A DNA stretch of 64,000 bases. It comes from Mesorhizobium sp. M3A.F.Ca.ET.080.04.2.1. Lineage in GTDB: Bacteria; Pseudomonadota; Alphaproteobacteria; Rhizobiales; Rhizobiaceae. The DNA is taken from the NCBI RefSeq assembly GCF_003952525.1, contig NZ_CP034451.1:4278001-4342000 (forward strand), read 5' to 3'. The notes beneath the pieces are model-generated. The model was not told the DNA's origin. It made no database searches and worked only from the letters and a program-made list of their open reading frames with translations. The translations under genes were made by a program, and so were the position numbers. Below, in pieces: positions 7,446 through 17,832 of the stretch. How positions within the stretch are numbered: position 1 is the stretch's first letter; every line of letters starts with the position of its first letter.

Positions 7446-9335
7446 TCAGCTTTCGCTCGCTGCTTTTTTCGCCTCAGGCTCAGGCGTCGCCGGCTCGTTG
7501 GGCCCGCTTTCGGCTGCCCGCATTTCGGCAGGCTTGCGCCAGCCTCGAATGAAAGCGGCGATGCGGTCGACGATCTCGCCGGCGCTGAGGAAAACCGGCA
7601 CGCGCGCCACTGGAGCGGTCGGCTCGAAGGACAGGCCAAGGCTGATGATCCTGCCCTTCTCGTCGACGTCGCGCACGATCAGCTCGATCGGGCCGATCAT
7701 CACTCGGTCGGCATATTCGGCGTGGCTGCCGAGACGCTCCGTAACCAGCTCTGCGACGGTGAGCTTCTGTTCGGCTTCGGTGAGGCCTGGCCCGTAGGCG
7801 GCCTCCAGCTCGGCCGCGGAGCGGGCCGGATCGAGGGAGAAGGCGCCGAAGAAATCGGCATCCTCGGGATCGACCACAGCGCGGCTGGCGAAGAGCTTGT
7901 CGAGCAGGCGCGGATACCGATCCGGCACGAAGATGTAGACCTGGTCGCCGGCGGCAAGCCGGCCCATGTCCTGGAAACGCATGGAACGGCCGTCGCGCAG
8001 CACCAGCGAGGGCCTCGCCCAGCGCGGGATGCGTTCGCCGCGCGCCACCGGACTGCCGGGCGCGACGCGATAGGCAAGCAGCTCGTGATGCGCCGAACCG
8101 GGCAACTCGAGCTCGACCTTGTCGAGCGGCCCAAGGCGCGCCGGCACGATCAGGCCGAGCCGCCGCGCCAGCGGGCCGACGGTCCAGCCCTGCACGACAA
8201 GCGACACAAGCACGATGATGAAGGCGACGTTGAAGATGAGGCGACCGTTGGCGAGGCCGCCGAGCAGCGGCGTGATGGCAAGCAGGATCGAGACGGCGCC
8301 GCGCAAGCCGACCCAGGAGACGAACGCGACTTCGGGGCGCGGCAGGCGGAACGGGATCAGGCAGAGCCAGACGGCGAGCGGCCGTGCGACGAAAATCAGG
8401 AACAGGCCGAGCAGCACCGCCGGCACCATGATCGCCGGGAATTGCGAGGGGGTCGCGAACAGGCCGAGGATCAGGAACATGATGATCTGCGCAAGCCACG
8501 ACATACCGTCCTGGAAGCGCTTCAGGATGGTGACGGCGCGGATGTCGGAATTGCCGGCGACCAAGCCAGCGAGATAGACGGCAAGAAAGCCCGAACCGCC
8601 GACGGCACCGGCGGCTGCGAACACCATCAAGGACAGGGTCAGCACGAAGATCGGCAGCAGGCCGTGGTCGAGGTTGAGCCGCTCGACGAGACGCACGATG
8701 GCGAGGCCGCCCAGCCCGCCGATGACGGCGCCGAGCCCCATATTAATGAGAAAACCGAGCACCAGGTTGGTGGCGAGAACATCCGCCTCGGGATTGGCAT
8801 GCGCGGCGATGATCTCGACCAGGGTGATGGTGAGGAAGATTGCGATCGGGTCGTTGGTGCCGGATTCGACCTCGAGCGTCGAACGCACGCGCTCGCGCAG
8901 ATGGATCTCGCCGGCGCGCAGCAGGAAGAAGACGGCGGCCGCATCGGTCGAGGCGACGGCGGCGCCGAGCAGCGAGGATTCCAGCCAACTGAGATTGAGA
9001 AGATAGTAGGCGGCGGCGCCGAAGATCGCGGTGGTCAGGACGACACCGAAGGTCGCCAGCGAAAGCGCCGGCCCGGCCGCCTGACGGAGCGCATTGAGCG
9101 GGGTGCCGAAACCCGAATCGAACAGAATGATGGCCAATGCCAGGGAGCCGGCAAAATAAGCCAGCCTGGCATTGTCGAATTCGATGCCCAGGCCATCGGT
9201 GCCGGTGGCAAGGCCGATGCAGAGGAAGAGAAGCAGCAAGGGAGCGCCGAAGCGAAAGGCGATCAGGCTCGAGAACGCGGCGACAACAATGAGTGCCGTG
9301 CCGACCAGCGTCACGAGATAGATGGCATGCTCCAT
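7446..9335 (-). CDS. CPA1-type potassium/proton (cation/proton) antiporter
   Basis: A 629-aa inner-membrane antiporter of the CvrA/NhaP2 kind. About twelve hydrophobic segments fill residues 5-400, including the motif region [17 protein letters not shown] and [14 protein letters not shown] with the acidic pair needed for exchange. A cytoplasmic tail (from about 405; [28 protein letters not shown]) resembles a TrkA-C regulatory domain, followed by a further C-terminal domain. ATG 9335 is chosen because GGAGGGGCG precedes it; the TTG at 9353 overlaps that ribosome site. It sits between pgk and gap and interrupts the glycolytic block. Confidence 0.87.
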   Translation of the reverse strand: MEHAIYLVTLVGTALIVVAAFSSLIAFRFGAPLLLLFLCIGLATGTDGLGIEFDNARLAYFAGSLALAIILFDSGFGTPLNALRQAAGPALSLATFGVVLTTAIFGAAAYYLLNLSWLESSLLGAAVASTDAAAVFFLLRAGEIHLRERVRSTLEVESGTNDPIAIFLTITLVEIIAAHANPEADVLATNLVLGFLINMGLGAVIGGLGGLAIVRLVERLNLDHGLLPIFVLTLSLMVFAAAGAVGGSGFLAVYLAGLVAGNSDIRAVTILKRFQDGMSWLAQIIMFLILGLFATPSQFPAIMVPAVLLGLFLIFVARPLAVWLCLIPFRLPRPEVAFVSWVGLRGAVSILLAITPLLGGLANGRLIFNVAFIIVLVSLVVQGWTVGPLARRLGLIVPARLGPLDKVELELPGSAHHELLAYRVAPGSPVARGERIPRWARPSLVLRDGRSMRFQDMGRLAAGDQVYIFVPDRYPRLLDKLFASRAVVDPEDADFFGAFSLDPARSAAELEAAYGPGLTEAEQKLTVAELVTERLGSHAEYADRVMIGPIELIVRDVDEKGRIISLGLSFEPTAPVARVPVFLSAGEIVDRIAAFIRGWRKPAEMRAAESGPNEPATPEPEAKKAASES

Positions 9336-9473
9336 CCGGTATCGCCCCTCCAAACCCTGTGTTTTGTCGCTTCAAGGCAGACTGGGGCGAAGACATGACC
9401 AGTGCAAGGCAACAGCGTGGTTTTTCGCACCATGCCGCAGATTTTCCGGAGTCTCCGGAAGTCGGACCGGCTG

Positions 9474-9503
9474 AAACGAAAACGCCCGGCCGAAGCCGGG
9501 CGT
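9474..9503 (-). terminator. Intrinsic terminator after gap
   Basis: A perfect 9-bp stem (ACGCCCGGC 9482-9490, GCCGGGCGT 9495-9503, loop CGAA on the plus strand). Read on the minus strand it is followed by TTTTCGTTT. It lies 28 bases beyond the gap stop. Confidence 0.85.
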
Positions 9504-9530
9504 CTTGGACATCAGCAAAGGAGGCCGCTA

Positions 9531-10541
9531 TCAGGCGATGGTCTTGCCGAAGGCGACGGCGGTGTCGCCCATGCGGTTCGAGAAGCCCCATTCGTTGTCG
9601 TACCAGGACAGGACCGAAACCAGGTTGCCGTCCATGACCTTGGTCTGGTCGAGCGCTGCGATCGAGGAATGCGGATCATGGTTGAAGTCGATCGAGACAT
9701 TCGGGTGATGCGTGACCGAGAGCACGCCCTTCAGCTTGCCCTTGGAGGCGGCGATCAGCGCCTCGTTGATTTCCTGCGCGGTCGTCGAGCGCTTGGCGAT
9801 GAACTTGAAGTCGACCACCGAGACGTTCGGTGTGGGCACGCGGATCGAGATGCCGTCGAGCTTGCCTTTGAGGTCGGGCAGCACGAGGCCGATCGCCTTG
9901 GCCGCGCCGGTCGATGTCGGGATCTGCGAGAGCGCTGCCGCGCGGGCGCGGTAGAGGTCCTTGTGCATGGTGTCCAGCGTCGGCTGGTCGCCGGTATAGG
10001 AGTGGATCGTCGTCATCATGCCCTTCTCGATGCCGACGGTCTCGTGCAGCACGGCGGCAAGCGGCGCCAGGCAGTTGGTCGTGCAGGACGCGTTGGAGAT
10101 GACGATGTGGTCCTTGGTCAGCTTGTCGTGGTTGATGCCGTAGACGACCGTGAGATCGGCGCCTTCGGCCGGGGCCGAGACGATGACGCGCTTGGCGCCA
10201 GCGGTCAGGTGCGCGGCGGCCTTGTCACGGGCGGTGAAGATGCCGGTGCATTCGAGCGCGATGTCGACGCCGAGCTCTTTCCACGGCAGCTGCGTCGGGT
10301 CCTTGATGGCGGTGACCTTGAATTTCTCGGTGCCGACGGAGATCTGGTCGCCGTCGACCGTCACCTCATGCGGGAAGCGGCCATGGACGCTGTCGTAGCG
10401 CAGCAGGTGCGCATTGGTTTCGACCGGGCCGAGATCGTTGACGGCGACCACGTCGATGTCCTTGCGGCCGGATTCATGGATGGCGCGCAGGATGTTGCGG
10501 CCGATGCGGCCAAATCCGTTGATGGCAACTCTGACGGTCAT
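9531..10541 (-). CDS. gap: Glyceraldehyde-3-phosphate dehydrogenase, type I
   Basis: A 336-aa NAD-dependent enzyme oxidising glyceraldehyde 3-phosphate to 1,3-bisphosphoglycerate. It shows the NAD-binding start [14 protein letters not shown], the catalytic [12 protein letters not shown] with the active-site cysteine near residue 153, and the C-terminal [12 protein letters not shown]. Start [12 protein letters not shown] is standard for the family. It lies between tkt (upstream) and the antiporter gene on the same strand, with its own terminator. Confidence 0.97.
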   Translation of the reverse strand: MTVRVAINGFGRIGRNILRAIHESGRKDIDVVAVNDLGPVETNAHLLRYDSVHGRFPHEVTVDGDQISVGTEKFKVTAIKDPTQLPWKELGVDIALECTGIFTARDKAAAHLTAGAKRVIVSAPAEGADLTVVYGINHDKLTKDHIVISNASCTTNCLAPLAAVLHETVGIEKGMMTTIHSYTGDQPTLDTMHKDLYRARAAALSQIPTSTGAAKAIGLVLPDLKGKLDGISIRVPTPNVSVVDFKFIAKRSTTAQEINEALIAASKGKLKGVLSVTHHPNVSIDFNHDPHSSIAALDQTKVMDGNLVSVLSWYDNEWGFSNRMGDTAVAFGKTIA

Positions 10542-10699
10542 TTCTTTTCTCTCCTTGGGGGCTGGAAAGCGGATGGGTCCGCAGCTTCATAACGGCGGGT
10601 GGACAAAGAATCCAGCCGCAGAAGTCCAGTTCTAAATCGATTAAGTTGAGCCAGCCCGGTGAAACTCTCTGGATGGCTTCACCGGATCGGCGCGTTTTC

Positions 10700-12691
10700 T
10701 CACTTGCCGTGCAAGCGGGCTTCTGCAGCCTTCGCCGCTGCTTCGGCGGTGATGCCGAAATGCGGATAGAGCTGCTCGATGGTGCCCGAGGCACCGAAGC
10801 CGGTCATGCCGACGAAGATACCGTCGCTGCCGATGATATGGTCCCAGCTCTGGCGAATGCCGGCCTCGATGGCGACCTTGACCTTGGCGTTGCCGATGGT
10901 CTTGCTGCGATAGTCTTCGCTCTGCTGCTCGAACAGCTCGAAGCACGGCACCGAGACGACGCGGGTCGGATGGCCGTGCTGCTCAAGCAGATCGCGGGCG
11001 CCGAGCGCGACCTCCACCTCGGAGCCGCTGGCAAAGATCGTCACGGCCGCCTCGCCGCTGGCGGCGGCGAGTTCATAGGCGCCGGAGGCGCTCAGATTCT
11101 TCTCGCTGAACTCCATGCGCACCGTCGGCAGGTTCTGGCGGGTCAGCGCCAGTGTCGAGGGTGTCTTCTCGGATTCGAGCGCCAGCTGCCAGCATTCCGC
11201 GGTCTCGACCGCATCGGCGGGTCGGAACACATTGTGATTGGGAATGGCGCGCAGTGCCGCCAGATGCTCGACCGGCTGGTGGGTCGGGCCGTCCTCGCCA
11301 AGGCCGATCGAGTCATGCGTCATGACGAAGATCGAGCGGATGCCCATCAGCGAGGCCAGGCGCATCGAGGGGCGGGCATAGTCGGAGAAGCAAAGGAAGG
11401 TGCCGCCATAGGCAATGACGCCGCCGTGCAGCGTCAGTCCGTTGATGGCTGCCGCCATGCCATGTTCGCGGATGCCGTAATGGACATAACGCTGGCCGTA
11501 GTCGTCGGGCGTGATGTTCTTGGTCTGGCTGGTCTTGGTGTTGTTGGAGCCGGTGAGGTCGGCCGAGCCGCCGATGGTCTCCGGCACCGCGCCGTTGATA
11601 ACCTCCAGCGCCATCTCCGATGATTTGCGGGTGGCGACCTTCGGCTTGTCGGCCGACAACTTCTTCTTGTAGTCGGCGATGACGGCGTCGAAATTCGCTG
11701 GCAGCTTGCCGGCGATGCGCCGCTCGAATTCGCTTTTCAGCGTGGCGTCGGCCTTGGCAAGGCGTCCCTCCCAGTCTGCGCGCGCCTCGGCGCCGGCCTT
11801 GCCGGCGGCGCGCCAGGCGTCGAGAATGTCGGCCGGAATCTCGAAGGGCGGCGATTGCCAGTTGAAGAATTTCCGCGCGCCGGCGATTTCGTCGGCGCCG
11901 AGCGGCGAGCCGTGCGCCTTGTTGGTGCCGGCCTTGGTCGGGGCGCCGAAGCCGATGGTGGTCTTGCAGGCGATCATGGTCGGCTTGTCGGAATGGCGCG
12001 CCGCCTCGATGGCGTAGGCGATCGCTTCCGGATCGGTGCCGTCGATATGGCTGGCGTTCCAGCCGGAGGCCTGGAACCGCGCGACCTGGTCGGTGTTGTC
12101 GGCGAGCGAGACAGGGCCGTCGATCGAGATGTTGTTGTTGTCCCAGAAGACGATCAGCTTGTTGAGCTTGAGGTGGCCTGCGAGCGCGATGGCTTCCTGG
12201 GAAACGCCTTCCATCAGGCAGCCGTCGCCGGCCAGCACATAGGTGTAGTGGTTGACGAGGTCGTTGCCGAAGGCGGCGTTCATGATGCGCTCGCCGAGCG
12301 CGAAGCCGACCGAGTTGGCAAGACCCTGGCCGAGCGGGCCGGTGGTGGTCTCGATGCCGGCGGCATGGCCATATTCGGGATGGCCGGCGGTCCTCGAGCC
12401 GAGCTGCCTGAAATTCTTGATCTGGTCGATCGTCATGTCCTCGTAGCCGGTGAGGTACAACAGCGAGTAGAGCAGCATCGAGCCGTGGCCTGCCGACAGG
12501 ATGAAGCGGTCGCGATCGGCCCAGTGCGGAGCCTTGGCGTCGAATTTCAGGAAGCGTGTGAACAGCACCGTTGCGATGTCGGCGCAGCCCATGGGCAGGC
12601 CGGGATGGCCGGAATTTGCCTTCTCGACGGCGTCCATGGACAGGAAACGGATCGCATTGGCCATCCGGTCATGTTGTTCACGCGAGGTCAT
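10700..12691 (-). CDS. tkt: Transketolase
   Basis: A 663-aa thiamine-diphosphate enzyme moving two-carbon units in the pentose phosphate pathway. Key regions are [26 protein letters not shown], the ThDP/Mg motif [14 protein letters not shown] ending in FWDNN, and the pyrimidine-domain [23 protein letters not shown] 12691 ([10 protein letters not shown]) has GGAGGAAGC before it and fits the family; the frame is open 20 codons further. A hairpin (10656-10663 with 10678-10685) follows the stop without a clear T-run. It is the first gene of the minus-strand glycolysis/pentose block. Confidence 0.95.
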   Translation of the reverse strand: MTSREQHDRMANAIRFLSMDAVEKANSGHPGLPMGCADIATVLFTRFLKFDAKAPHWADRDRFILSAGHGSMLLYSLLYLTGYEDMTIDQIKNFRQLGSRTAGHPEYGHAAGIETTTGPLGQGLANSVGFALGERIMNAAFGNDLVNHYTYVLAGDGCLMEGVSQEAIALAGHLKLNKLIVFWDNNNISIDGPVSLADNTDQVARFQASGWNASHIDGTDPEAIAYAIEAARHSDKPTMIACKTTIGFGAPTKAGTNKAHGSPLGADEIAGARKFFNWQSPPFEIPADILDAWRAAGKAGAEARADWEGRLAKADATLKSEFERRIAGKLPANFDAVIADYKKKLSADKPKVATRKSSEMALEVINGAVPETIGGSADLTGSNNTKTSQTKNITPDDYGQRYVHYGIREHGMAAAINGLTLHGGVIAYGGTFLCFSDYARPSMRLASLMGIRSIFVMTHDSIGLGEDGPTHQPVEHLAALRAIPNHNVFRPADAVETAECWQLALESEKTPSTLALTRQNLPTVRMEFSEKNLSASGAYELAAASGEAAVTIFASGSEVEVALGARDLLEQHGHPTRVVSVPCFELFEQQSEDYRSKTIGNAKVKVAIEAGIRQSWDHIIGSDGIFVGMTGFGASGTIEQLYPHFGITAEAAAKAAEARLHGK

Positions 12692-12952
12692 GCTTCCTCC
12701 GGAAATGGGGGTTGGGGCCTTGGGAGAGCCCTGGAAAAGGGTGCGCGACACATAGCAGGCGGGGCCCTTGAGTCAACAAATCGGGTGCGTTTTTGCCAGT
12801 CTTGTGAAGCGTCGGCCGAGCTACATTAGCGTTAGCGGGGGACAGTCGCGAGAGCTTTATTGACGCGCGCTTCACACGGCGCCTAATGTTTCCCAGATAA
12901 CGCGTTCTGAACGCGAACGATTCGGTGATGGGCAGGGCACAGGACGAAGGCC

Positions 12953-13225
12953 ATGACCGGGGAAACGACACTCAAGGAAGTCATCGCGAGGCTCGGCAAA
13001 GCCATTGAGGGGCTCGAAAATGCCGTGGCGACGCGGCTCGAGCAGGAGCGCGACTATTCCGAAGCCGAGGCCGAGGTGCAGCGCATGAACGCGGACCGCT
13101 CGCGGCTGGCGCAGGAGCTCGACAATTCGGAGGCGCGCGCCGAACGGCTGGAAGATGCCAACAAGGAAGTCTCACGCCGGCTGGTGACCGCCATGGAAAC
13201 CATCCGCGCCGTGTTGGACAGATAA
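12953..13225 (+). CDS. DUF4164 coiled-coil protein
   Basis: A 90-aa, almost entirely helical, charged protein (VIARLGKAIEGLENAVATRL, EAEVQRMNADRSRLAQELDN) predicted to form a coiled coil. It is the DUF4164 family, usually encoded just before zapA in Rhizobiales, as here (18 bases apart). It is divergent from tkt with a 260-base intergenic region. A role in division with ZapA is plausible from context only. Confidence 0.85.
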   Translation: MTGETTLKEVIARLGKAIEGLENAVATRLEQERDYSEAEAEVQRMNADRSRLAQELDNSEARAERLEDANKEVSRRLVTAMETIRAVLDR

Positions 13226-13243
13226 GGCTGGGCAGGCAGGCCA

Positions 13244-13609
13244 ATGGCACAGGTCACGGTTTCCATCGACGGCAAGCAGTATCGGATGGCCTGCGACGAG
13301 GGCCAGGAAGAGCATCTCATCGATCTCGCCGAGCGCTTCGACCGCTATGTCGCGCATCTGAAGGATTCCTTCGGCGAGATCGGCGACCAGCGGCTGACGG
13401 TTATGGCCGGCATCATGGTGATGGACGAATTGTCGGAGCTCGCCAAGCGCGTCAAGGGCATGGAGAGTGAAGTGCTGACCTTGCGCAAGACGCGCGACGA
13501 GGCGCTGACCAAGGCGGACAAGAGCGACAGCGTGCTGACCACGGCGCTTGCCGCGCTGGCCCAGCGCATGGAAGATCTCGCGGCGACGCTGGCGCTGAAG
13601 AAGGCCTAA
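13244..13609 (+). CDS. zapA: Cell division protein ZapA
   Basis: A 121-aa ZapA-family protein that binds and bundles FtsZ at the division ring. The N-terminal beta segment AQVTVSIDGKQYRMACDEGQ and helix LIDLAERFDRYVAHL are typical, followed by TVMAGIMVMDELSELAKRVK and a C-terminal coiled coil. It shares an operon with the DUF4164 gene. I looked for 6S RNA, which often follows zapA, and saw no convincing match in 13610-13798. Confidence 0.88.
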   Translation: MAQVTVSIDGKQYRMACDEGQEEHLIDLAERFDRYVAHLKDSFGEIGDQRLTVMAGIMVMDELSELAKRVKGMESEVLTLRKTRDEALTKADKSDSVLTTALAALAQRMEDLAATLALKKA

Positions 13610-13798
13610 AGTAAGCCGCTCGCCTTCACTGCGGAAATTTCAGCTGTCTTTTCCAGGAAAAGACGAAGATTTTCTGCGACCCCGATCACGCTTGCTGATA
13701 CAGGCCTTTTGAACCGGGCCATCCGGCGGTATAAAACGGCAACCGCGCCGGTGGGGTTGGCCATGCCGGCGATTTGTCACAAGGGTAGGGAGCACGTC

Positions 13799-14458
13799 AT
13801 GAGCCTTCGCATCAACGATATCGCGCCGGACTTCACGGCCGAGACGACACAGGGGACGATCAATTTCCATCAATGGATCGGCGACGGCTGGGCGGTGCTG
13901 TTCAGCCACCCGAAGAACTTCACGCCGGTCTGCACGACCGAACTCGGCACCATGGCCGGGCTGGAAGGGGAATTCAAAAAGCGCAACGTCAAGATCATCG
14001 GCATCTCGGTCGATCCGGTCGAAAGCCACGGCAAGTGGCAGGACGACATCAAGACGGCCACCGGCCAGGTGGTGAACTATCCGCTGATCGGCGACCGCGA
14101 TCTCAAGGTCGCCAAACTCTATGAGATGCTGCCGGCCGGCGCCGGCGAGAGTTCGGAGGGCCGCACGCCGGCCGACAACGCAACCGTGCGTTCGGTCTAT
14201 GTCATCGGGCCGGACAAGAAGATCAAGCTGGTGCTGACCTATCCGATGACCACCGGGCGCAATTTCGACGAGATCCTGCGCGTGGTCGATTCCATCCAGC
14301 TGACGGCCAAGCACCAGGTGGCGACGCCGGCCAACTGGAAGCAGGGCGAGGACGTGATCATCACCGCCGCCGTCTCCGACGAAGATGCGGTCAAGCGCTT
14401 CGGCGCCTATGAGACGGTGCTGCCGTATCTGAGGAAGACCAAGCAGCCTGCGGCTTGA
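13799..14458 (+). CDS. 1-Cys peroxiredoxin (Prx6 type)
   Basis: A 219-aa thiol peroxidase. The peroxidatic cysteine is Cys45 in FSHPKNFTPVCTTELGTMAG; no second cysteine is present, so it is 1-Cys. The C-terminal extension (AKHQVATPANWKQGEDVIIT) is that of the Prx6 subgroup, and the arginine motif VRSVYVIGPDKKIKL is present. ATG 13799 is preceded by GGGTAGGGA; the open frame upstream to 13709 has no family match. It stands alone between zapA and an intergenic repeat and removes peroxides in the cytoplasm. Confidence 0.93.
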   Translation: MSLRINDIAPDFTAETTQGTINFHQWIGDGWAVLFSHPKNFTPVCTTELGTMAGLEGEFKKRNVKIIGISVDPVESHGKWQDDIKTATGQVVNYPLIGDRDLKVAKLYEMLPAGAGESSEGRTPADNATVRSVYVIGPDKKIKLVLTYPMTTGRNFDEILRVVDSIQLTAKHQVATPANWKQGEDVIITAAVSDEDAVKRFGAYETVLPYLRKTKQPAA

Positions 14459-14463
14459 GCTTT

Positions 14464-14650
14464 CCTTCTCCCCGTTCCACGGGGAGAAGGTGCCGAAGGG
14501 CGGATGAGGGGCGGCGCGGCGTTCGGCGATCACCGCGCCAATATCCTCAGACGCAACCGCGGCCCTGGTAGGACAACCTCGAGGCATCGGCGCTGCCCCT
14601 CATTGTCCTGCCGGACATGTCTCCTCGTATAGTGACGGGGAAAAAGGGCT
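14464..14650. repeat. Nested inverted-repeat intergenic element
   Basis: A perfect 12-bp hairpin (CCTTCTCCCCGT 14464-14475, ACGGGGAGAAGG 14479-14490) starts the element. The stretch GCGGATGAGGGGCGGCGC (from about 14500) reappears inverted as GCGCTGCCCCTCATTGTCC (from about 14590), and a second ACGGGG copy ends it near 14640. I recall similar sequence between many Mesorhizobium genes. Confidence 0.55.
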
Positions 14651-14684
14651 GGAACCGCTGCCTCGGCCAATCGCGAGCGTTGCA

Positions 14685-14724
14685 CAAACACAAACGGCGG
14701 CACCAGATCCTGGCGCCGCCGTTT
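14685..14724 (-). terminator. Intrinsic terminator of rpoH
   Basis: Stem AAACGGCGGC (14692-14701) with GCCGCCGTTT (14715-14724), extended inside by CCAG/CTGG. On the minus strand it runs into TTTGTGTTTGTG. It lies just beyond the rpoH stop at 14748. Confidence 0.75.
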
Positions 14725-14747
14725 CGTATTCTACGCGATCCCGAGGC

Positions 14748-15659
14748 CTAGGCCGCCGGCTGCGCCTCGATGGTGCGCAGCGCCTGGCTCTGGCGCTTGG
14801 CCGCTGCCTTGACCGCATCCTGGACCTTCTCGAAGGCGCGCACCTCGATCTGGCGCACGCGCTCGCGGCTGATGTCGAACTCGGCCGACAGCTCTTCCAG
14901 CGTCAGCGGCTCCTCGGCGAGGCGGCGTGCCTCGAAGATGCGCCGCTCGCGGTCGTTGAGCACCGACAGCGCGCCCGAAAGCATGGTCCGCCGGTTCTCC
15001 AGTTCGTCCTGCTCGATCAGCATCTCTTCCTGGTTGTCGTGATCGTCGACCAGCCAGTCCTGCCATTCGCCGGACTCGCCCTCGCTTGCCCGGATCGGAG
15101 CATTCAGCGAAGCGTCACCCGAGAGGCGGCGATTCATCGACACGACCTCGGCCTCGGAGACATTGAGGCGGGTCGCGATCTCGGCGATCTGATCGGGCCT
15201 GAGGTCGCCTTCATCGAGCGCCTGGATCTTGCCCTTCACCTTACGCAGGTTGAAGAACAGGCGCTTCTGGTTGGCGGTGGTGCCCATCTTGACCAGGCTC
15301 CACGAGCGCAGGATGTACTCCTGGATCGAGGCCTTGATCCACCACATGGCATAGGTGGCGAGACGGAAGCCGCGCTCCGGTTCGAATTTCTTGACGGCCT
15401 GCATCAGGCCGACATTGCCTTCCGAGATGACCTCGCCGATCGGCAGGCCGTAGCCGCGATAGCCCATGGCGATCTTGGCGACGAGCCGCAAATGGCTGGT
15501 GACTAGCTTGTGCGCGGCCGAAGTGTCCTGATGCTCGGCGTAGCGCTTGGCGAGCATGTACTCTTCCTGCGGCTGCAGCATCGGAAAGCGGCGGATTTCT
15601 TCCAGGTAACGGGCGAGACCGCCTTCACCGGAAACAATACTGGGTAATGACTGGGCCAT
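14748..15659 (-). CDS. rpoH: RNA polymerase heat-shock sigma factor RpoH
   Basis: A 303-aa sigma-32 factor directing RNA polymerase to heat-shock promoters. Region 2 is clear (EVISEGNVGLMQAVKKFEPE, FRLATYAMWWIKASIQEYIL), the RpoH box QKRLFFNLRK follows near residue 130, and region 4 ends with FDISRERVRQIEVRAFEKVQ. Length and composition match RpoH1-type proteins of rhizobia. It is monocistronic with its own terminator and a 210-base upstream region to the rlu gene. Confidence 0.95.
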   Translation of the reverse strand: MAQSLPSIVSGEGGLARYLEEIRRFPMLQPQEEYMLAKRYAEHQDTSAAHKLVTSHLRLVAKIAMGYRGYGLPIGEVISEGNVGLMQAVKKFEPERGFRLATYAMWWIKASIQEYILRSWSLVKMGTTANQKRLFFNLRKVKGKIQALDEGDLRPDQIAEIATRLNVSEAEVVSMNRRLSGDASLNAPIRASEGESGEWQDWLVDDHDNQEEMLIEQDELENRRTMLSGALSVLNDRERRIFEARRLAEEPLTLEELSAEFDISRERVRQIEVRAFEKVQDAVKAAAKRQSQALRTIEAQPAA

Positions 15660-15869
15660 GATAGCGCCCCCTCTCTATTGGAGTGATGCCCCCGCGATGC
15701 GGCGGGCATGCGTCGCGAATGCCAAAGGCTCACTCGCGGCAACGGGTATATATAGGAACAAAACCAGAAAAGACAGGCATTTGTTCAACACGAAACAGTG
15801 TGTCACGCTGAAGTGAACAACGCCAGTCAGGTTTTTTGATGGCTGGTTTGAAGCGTCTTGAAGGCGGGT

Positions 15870-16910
15870 TCAGAGCTTGCGGAAGCCGCCGACGAGTTCC
15901 TCCATGTCCTTCGGCATCGGCGCCTCGAACCTCATCGTTAGATGGGTGGCCGGATGCCGGAATTCAAGAAGCCACGCGTGAAGCGCCTGCCTTGGAAATG
16001 CGCCGACCGCGCCTTTCAGCGGTTCCGGCAGCCGGTTGGCCTTGGTGCGGAAGGCCTGGCCGTAGTCCGGGTCGCCGACGACCGGGTGGCCGATATGGGC
16101 CATGTGGACGCGGATCTGGTGGGTGCGGCCGGTCTCCAGCCGGCATTCGACGAGGCTCGCCGTGGTGAAGGTCTTCTGCTGCTCGCCGAAGCGCTCGACC
16201 ACCGTGAAATGGGTAATGGCGTGGCGGGCGTCGTCGCGGCCTGCGGGAACCACGGCGCGGCGGACCCGGTCGGCGGCACGGCCGAGCGGCGCGTCGACGG
16301 TGCCGGCCGGCCGCTGCGGAATGCCCCAGACCAACGCCAGATAGGCGCGCTCGAGATCGCCGGTGCGGCCATGATCGGCAAAGGCTTCCGACAGAGCCTT
16401 GTGGGCGCGGTCGGTCTTGGCCACCACCATGACGCCGCTGGTTTCCTTGTCCAGGCGATGGACGATGCCCGGCCGCTTGACGCCGCCTATGCCTGAGAGG
16501 CTGTCGCCGCAGTGATGGATCAGCGCGTTGACCAGCGTGCCGGTCCAGTTGCCGGCGCCGGGATGAACGACCAGCCCGGCCGGCTTGTTGATGACGACCA
16601 ACTCCTCATCCTCGTGCAGGATATCGAGTGGAATGTCCTCGCCTTGCGGCTCGGCCGGCTGCGCATCGGGCAAGACGACCAGGACACGCTCGCCGGCCGC
16701 CATCTTGCGCCTGGCTTCCTCGACAGGCTTGCCTGCGATCGAGATCGCGCCCTGTTTGATCAAGGCTTGGACGCGGCTGCGTGAGATGTCGGGCCCAAGC
16801 CTGGAGGCCAGCCACTGGTCGAGGCGCTGGCCGGCGGCTTCGGCTCCGGCTTCCAGTTCCACTGCTTCGCCCCCTATCAAAATCGGGGTGTCTTCGTTAT
16901 GAGCGCTCAT
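15870..16910 (-). CDS. rluD: RluD-type 23S rRNA pseudouridine synthase
   Basis: A 346-aa RluA-family enzyme isomerising uridines in 23S rRNA. An S4-like RNA-binding segment (RLDQWLASRLGPDISRSRVQ, residues 29-48) precedes the catalytic domain. The catalytic aspartate lies in GIVHRLDKETSGVMVVAKTD near residue 150, and the LETGRTHQIRVHMAHIGHPV motif follows. RluC versus RluD specificity cannot be read from the sequence; RluD is the likelier. It starts opposite a divergent small membrane-protein gene, 26 bases away. Confidence 0.88.
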   Translation of the reverse strand: MSAHNEDTPILIGGEAVELEAGAEAAGQRLDQWLASRLGPDISRSRVQALIKQGAISIAGKPVEEARRKMAAGERVLVVLPDAQPAEPQGEDIPLDILHEDEELVVINKPAGLVVHPGAGNWTGTLVNALIHHCGDSLSGIGGVKRPGIVHRLDKETSGVMVVAKTDRAHKALSEAFADHGRTGDLERAYLALVWGIPQRPAGTVDAPLGRAADRVRRAVVPAGRDDARHAITHFTVVERFGEQQKTFTTASLVECRLETGRTHQIRVHMAHIGHPVVGDPDYGQAFRTKANRLPEPLKGAVGAFPRQALHAWLLEFRHPATHLTMRFEAPMPKDMEELVGGFRKL

Positions 16911-16936
16911 CGAAACCCGTTGCGGATTGTTTAGCC

Positions 16937-17320
16937 ATGGCCCGGCCGATCGCCGAAGAAGAAGAGGAAAAGCCGCTCGATCCCGCGGCCGAGAGAGTGC
17001 GCCAGAAGCTGATCCGCTTCATGATCGTCAATCTCGGGCTGCTGTTTCTTGCCCTTATGGTGGTGATCGGGGCGCTTGTCTACAAAGCGCGCAACGCGCC
17101 TGGGGCCGGCTCGGAGTCAGCCGGCGAGATCCAGGCTCCGGCGGGCGCGCCGCTTTCCGGCGACATCGTGCTGCCGGTCGGGGCCAAGGTGGCCGGTCAG
17201 TCGCTTTCCGGCAACCGGCTGTCGATCGATGCCGAGCTTGCCGACGGCAGCCGCGCGATCTTCGTCTACGACATTGCCGAGCGCCGCATGATCGGCCAGT
17301 TCCCAATCCGTAATAAATGA
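16937..17320 (+). CDS. Single-pass membrane protein, hypothetical
   Basis: A 127-aa protein: an acidic start (MARPIAEEEEEKPLDPAAER), one transmembrane helix at about residues 28-47 (MIVNLGLLFLALMVVIGALV), then a small beta-rich domain (GDIVLPVGAKVAGQSLSGNR, IFVYDIAERRMIGQFPI) probably in the periplasm. It resembles small uncharacterised proteins of Rhizobiales (possibly DUF6476; not certain). ATG 16937 is used; the frame upstream overlaps the divergent rlu gene. Its stop overlaps the next start (ATGA), suggesting a two-gene operon. Confidence 0.72.
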   Translation: MARPIAEEEEEKPLDPAAERVRQKLIRFMIVNLGLLFLALMVVIGALVYKARNAPGAGSESAGEIQAPAGAPLSGDIVLPVGAKVAGQSLSGNRLSIDAELADGSRAIFVYDIAERRMIGQFPIRNK

Positions 17321-17745
17321 GCCCGCAACAAATGAGCGCCTTCGCAGAGCGCCGCAGCATTGCGACCGTGGCGCTCGTCGTCGGGAACTATGACGAAGCG
17401 GTTGGCTGGTATGTCGAGCGGCTGGGCTTCGTGCTGACCGAGGATGTCGACCTCGGCGACGGCAAGCGCTGGGTCACCGTCTCGCCACCGAACGGTAACG
17501 GCGCGCGGCTGTTGCTGGCGCAGGCGTCCGGCGAAACGCAGGCGAGCCGCATCGGCAACCAGACCGGCGGCCGGGTGTTTCTCTTCCTCGAGACCGACGA
17601 CTTCGCCCGCGACCATCGGGCGATGCTCGACAAAGGCGTCGAGTTCCGCGAGGGACCACGCCATGAGGGCTATGGCACGGTCGCGGTGTTTGCCGATCTC
17701 TACGGCAATCTCTGGGACCTGATCGAGCCAAAACGGCAGGGCTAA
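17317..17745 (+). CDS. VOC-family (glyoxalase-like) protein
   Basis: A 142-aa single-domain vicinal oxygen chelate protein: IATVALVVGNYDEAVGWYVE then RLGFVLTEDVDLGDGKRWV, and a second half ending in GYGTVAVFADLYGNLWDLIE with the metal-ligand glutamate. It overlaps the upstream gene by 4 bases; an internal ATG at 17332 is an alternative start. Function (lyase, dioxygenase or resistance protein) cannot be assigned. It is the last chromosomal gene before tRNA-Glu. Confidence 0.82.
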   Translation: MSPQQMSAFAERRSIATVALVVGNYDEAVGWYVERLGFVLTEDVDLGDGKRWVTVSPPNGNGARLLLAQASGETQASRIGNQTGGRVFLFLETDDFARDHRAMLDKGVEFREGPRHEGYGTVAVFADLYGNLWDLIEPKRQG

Positions 17746-17832
17746 GCCAAGCCGTTGGGCAAACTGCGCGAAGCGGACCGAAACCCCAGTTGCTTTTTCG
17801 CTGCCGCCAGCCTATGTAGCCGGTTCTTGAGC

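Noticed and set aside
13610..13798. 6S RNA after zapA
   Set aside because: A common location in alphaproteobacteria, but no central-bubble structure or closing stems typical of 6S RNA could be drawn here.
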